A stretch of 64,000 bases of DNA from Sipunculus nudus (Eukaryota; Annelida; Sipuncula; Golfingiida; Sipunculidae), in NCBI GenBank assembly GCA_026874595.1, contig CM049313.1, positions 22,128,008-22,192,007 on the forward strand, written 5' to 3'. Below the pieces are notes generated by a model that had not been told where the DNA came from, made no database searches, and saw nothing but the letters and a program-made list of their open reading frames with translations. A program made the position numbers and the translations under genes. How positions within the stretch are numbered: the first letter of the stretch is position 1; every line of letters starts with the position of its first letter. Shown piece by piece: positions 61,501 to 64,000 of this stretch.

Positions 61501-63685
61501 ATTGACATCGCAAGCTATCAGACATTATAGGGTTCCGTGGCCATTATTTGTCAATTTCACATTGGTAACTGAAATGAGAGAAAGTCCTTTTTCTAACTGC
61601 GATTCGTTTCTTATCTACTTAATATTTTAAACAGTATCATGATTCTGTACGATGAGGCATTAATTACATAAAAACATAAGACCATTTTGCTTAAAACAGC
61701 TGGATGGATCTTTATTCTTTAAAATAGGGCTTGATGAATTCTTGACCGCTGTTTGACACTGGTGCTGCTACCTAGATATATGTATCTATTTATGCCTGCC
61801 ATAAAGTTAGCCTACTTCCCAAAAGGTCGCCGTCTCCTTATATGACAGAGCATCGGCCAATACTATGACGATTACTTGCTAACTTAAAAAAATTATGCTG
61901 GAACAGAAAGGTGTTTAGGTACATCAGGGAGCTCCGAGGGAGGCCATCAGCGGCGATATTGGAAGGTGTGGGTTTGATTCCCTGTCAGTGTGAATCCATG
62001 TTATGTGTGTATTCGGATTCAAACGCAGATTGATACATAATTCTCGTTGCGGGAGATGATCGAAGTAAAATAACTCCAGCGTAGAATATGAGAAATTAGC
62101 CTGTTATTCTAAGTTTGCCAATATCAGGAATTTGTATACAATGTAAAATTTTAGTAAATGTTTGAATTACATTAATAGGGTTTCCAGGGCACATAACATA
62201 ACCAGTAGACAAAATATTTCTAACCTTATATCCAGGGTTGTAGGAGGAAATATTTGAGGTGAACCTAAATTTGCTCACCGTGACCAATATTCTGCGACCT
62301 ATGGACGCACAACATGCCCTTGGGCAGCCTCTTTATAATGTTCAAAGTTGTAGTGCTTTATCTACACCTTTCAGATAAAAAACATGCCCCATTTAAAACA
62401 TTTTTTTTGTTCTGTTGAAAGGCTATTCATTGCAATGTTTAACACCAATGTATATGCGAATGCAAACAAAACGCAATGCTTCATCAAAAATATCCCAGGG
62501 ACAGATGCAACTCTCAGCTCCATCTGTAACAATAATATGGGTCAATTGACAGTTATAATCATGTAGGCTGCAGGTGGAGCCCACTATAATTCCCTGTTTC
62601 CAGCGATTAAAAATACATATGTCCCTTAAGAAGACATATGATAATGTGAAACTTAATGATTATGAATATTTTGAATTACCAAAACTTTTAATAAAACAAC
62701 TATATATGGTCAGAAAATGTAATTTCAGGTGCTCCAGCTTGATGTTAGTTGATATATCTGCTCGGACAACCAACACTCAAAAATTATCATATGAGTAAGT
62801 ATTGGAATTAAGTAGTTTCAAAATAACAGCTTAATGAAGCTTTGAAATTCCATACCTCGAAATTCGATAATTTCATTTATCCTTATAAAATATAACATTG
62901 GTTACCAAAATGTCATGCCCTGTAAAGTGCCTGTAAAGTACAGGTGGCTTCCGGTTGATATATTTTGCCGGAACAAAACGGCATATTCCACTTTTTGATG
63001 GTATACAGCAGGTGTCACATCTTGAATCTGTCGGATTCACTTCTCGATATCGTTGGAGTCACTTCTTAATACTGTCGAAGTCACTGTTTGATACTGTCGG
63101 AATACAGTTATCTCGATTATCCTTAGCAGGGCACACACAAAAACATTAGAACTTGGGCAGTCAATATTAATATGCAATAATGTTCCGGTACTTTGTTTGT
63201 AAATCTCATGCTAGGTCTCTTTGATATATATTTTCTTACTCTGTTGCTTTACTTGTGTGTAGGATTGCTCTTTACATTTCACTCCTCTTAAATTAAAGTT
63301 TCAAATACCGCAGATTTTTTTGTATTGGTTATAACCCAGTGAAATTAGGTTTCACAAGGAGTATGGTTGCATGGCATCGTGTTTCGATTAATATGGTTCA
63401 CACACGCCAATTATAATTTTACGTGATGCGTATCATTTCACTGGTTTAAAAAAATTGTCCCTCATGCCTCCTCCAGGCCACTTTTCTCAACAGTTTTGCT
63501 GAAATGCTTCCACTTATTAAGCCACACATCGGTCTAGCTTTTCCAAAACCGCATATATGTGGTGTAGGATGCTGGATATCGCCGAAATAAAGGTAAGAAA
63601 AAAAAAACTCACTTACAATGCTTGCCGCAATAAAGTCATTTAAAATCAAACATAAAATGTGTTTATGAAAGGTAATCTTAAATAT
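55596..63685. other. Intergenic region without firm genes
   Basis: No gene could be supported. Open frames at 55908-56171, 57675-57959 and 62574-62798 (plus) and 56312-56620 and 56997-57732 (minus) lack family motifs. A SINE-like head with a B-box-like GGGTTTGATTCCC is near 61970. Around 62100-62570 on the minus strand two short frames could be exons of a small secreted protein (see findings). Confidence 0.4.
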
Positions 63686-63990
63686 GTTTGGGCCTAAGAT
63701 TAGGAATATATTCGAATGACAAAGCATTTTATCTAATTAATGTGATTATGAATAAAAACACAACTCGCCTTATAAACTTTGCAACTCCAGTGCTGAAAAC
63801 CATCTCTTAATTGAAATGGTCAACAATTTGCTTGGCCTTTGCTCAGAGAGAAGGACCGCTGGAGGCGATACAGTGTAACATGTTTAAACAAGACGCTACT
63901 GGCTCGATGTGGCTTCAGCAGCATACAGGGGAGATATTCTGCCGTTTACCACTGATCAGTGCTTATCAAACTATATGTGAAGTGGAAAAA
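63686..63990. repeat. Dispersed repeat family C, copy 2
   Basis: Second copy of the element at 42862-43145, running to the window's right edge region. No coding potential is visible in either copy, and the element class is unknown. Confidence 0.7.
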
Positions 63991-64000
63991 AGTTTGTCGT

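Noticed and set aside
1-64000. Bacterial features such as CRISPR arrays, operons or ribosome binding sites
   Set aside because: Spliced genes, SINEs, LINEs and LTR elements show an animal genome. The tandem repeats seen are exon-pair duplications and microsatellites, not spacer arrays.

Overview
The window looks like a piece of an animal genome, most likely a marine mollusc and probably a bivalve. It is AT-rich, contains many long (TA)n tracts and poly-C/poly-G runs, has small exons with GT/AG introns, and is full of SINE, LINE, Helitron, LTR and MITE fragments. The species cannot be named from the sequence alone. Most long open frames are chance or repeat-derived. The real genes had to be assembled from short exons with matching splice phases.

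Region 1 (about 4.3-18.7 kb, minus strand) holds one complete secreted-protein gene with 18 coding exons. A signal-peptide exon is followed by eight thyroglobulin type-1 (Tg-1) domains, each split over two exons (about 154 + 80 bp, phases 1-2-1), and a short terminal exon carrying a half domain and the stop. The summed coding length is 2049 bp, an exact multiple of three (682 residues). The middle units repeat every 1.12-1.28 kb with their introns, so the gene grew by internal tandem duplication. Two introns carry Helitron insertions whose empty sites are preserved in the neighbouring unit copies. The likely role is a multi-domain thyropin-like inhibitor of cysteine proteases, by family analogy.

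Region 2 (18.7-32.3 kb) is mostly non-coding: TIR elements, a SINE, and long TA tracts. At 27975-32260 on the minus strand I assembled a four-exon gene (all introns phase 0) for a 207-residue protein with two membrane segments and no recognised family.

Region 3 (32.85-39.3 kb, plus strand) is a decayed LTR retrotransposon: 5' LTR, tRNA-Pro-type primer site, SCAN-like gag with zinc knuckle, protease, integrase, then reverse transcriptase and RNase H, polypurine tract and a truncated 3' LTR. Integrase precedes reverse transcriptase, the order of the Gmr1-like lineage of Ty3/gypsy elements. A solo LTR of the same family lies at 44731-45560 inside a TA microsatellite.

Region 4 (45.6-64 kb) has tandemly duplicated LINE fragments, a second LINE fragment, and one clear intact gene at 54501-55595 (plus strand). 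This is a type II membrane glycosyltransferase of the GT15 (Kre2/Mnt1) family, best known from fungi. The rest is intergenic DNA in which I see only repeats and unconvincing open frames.
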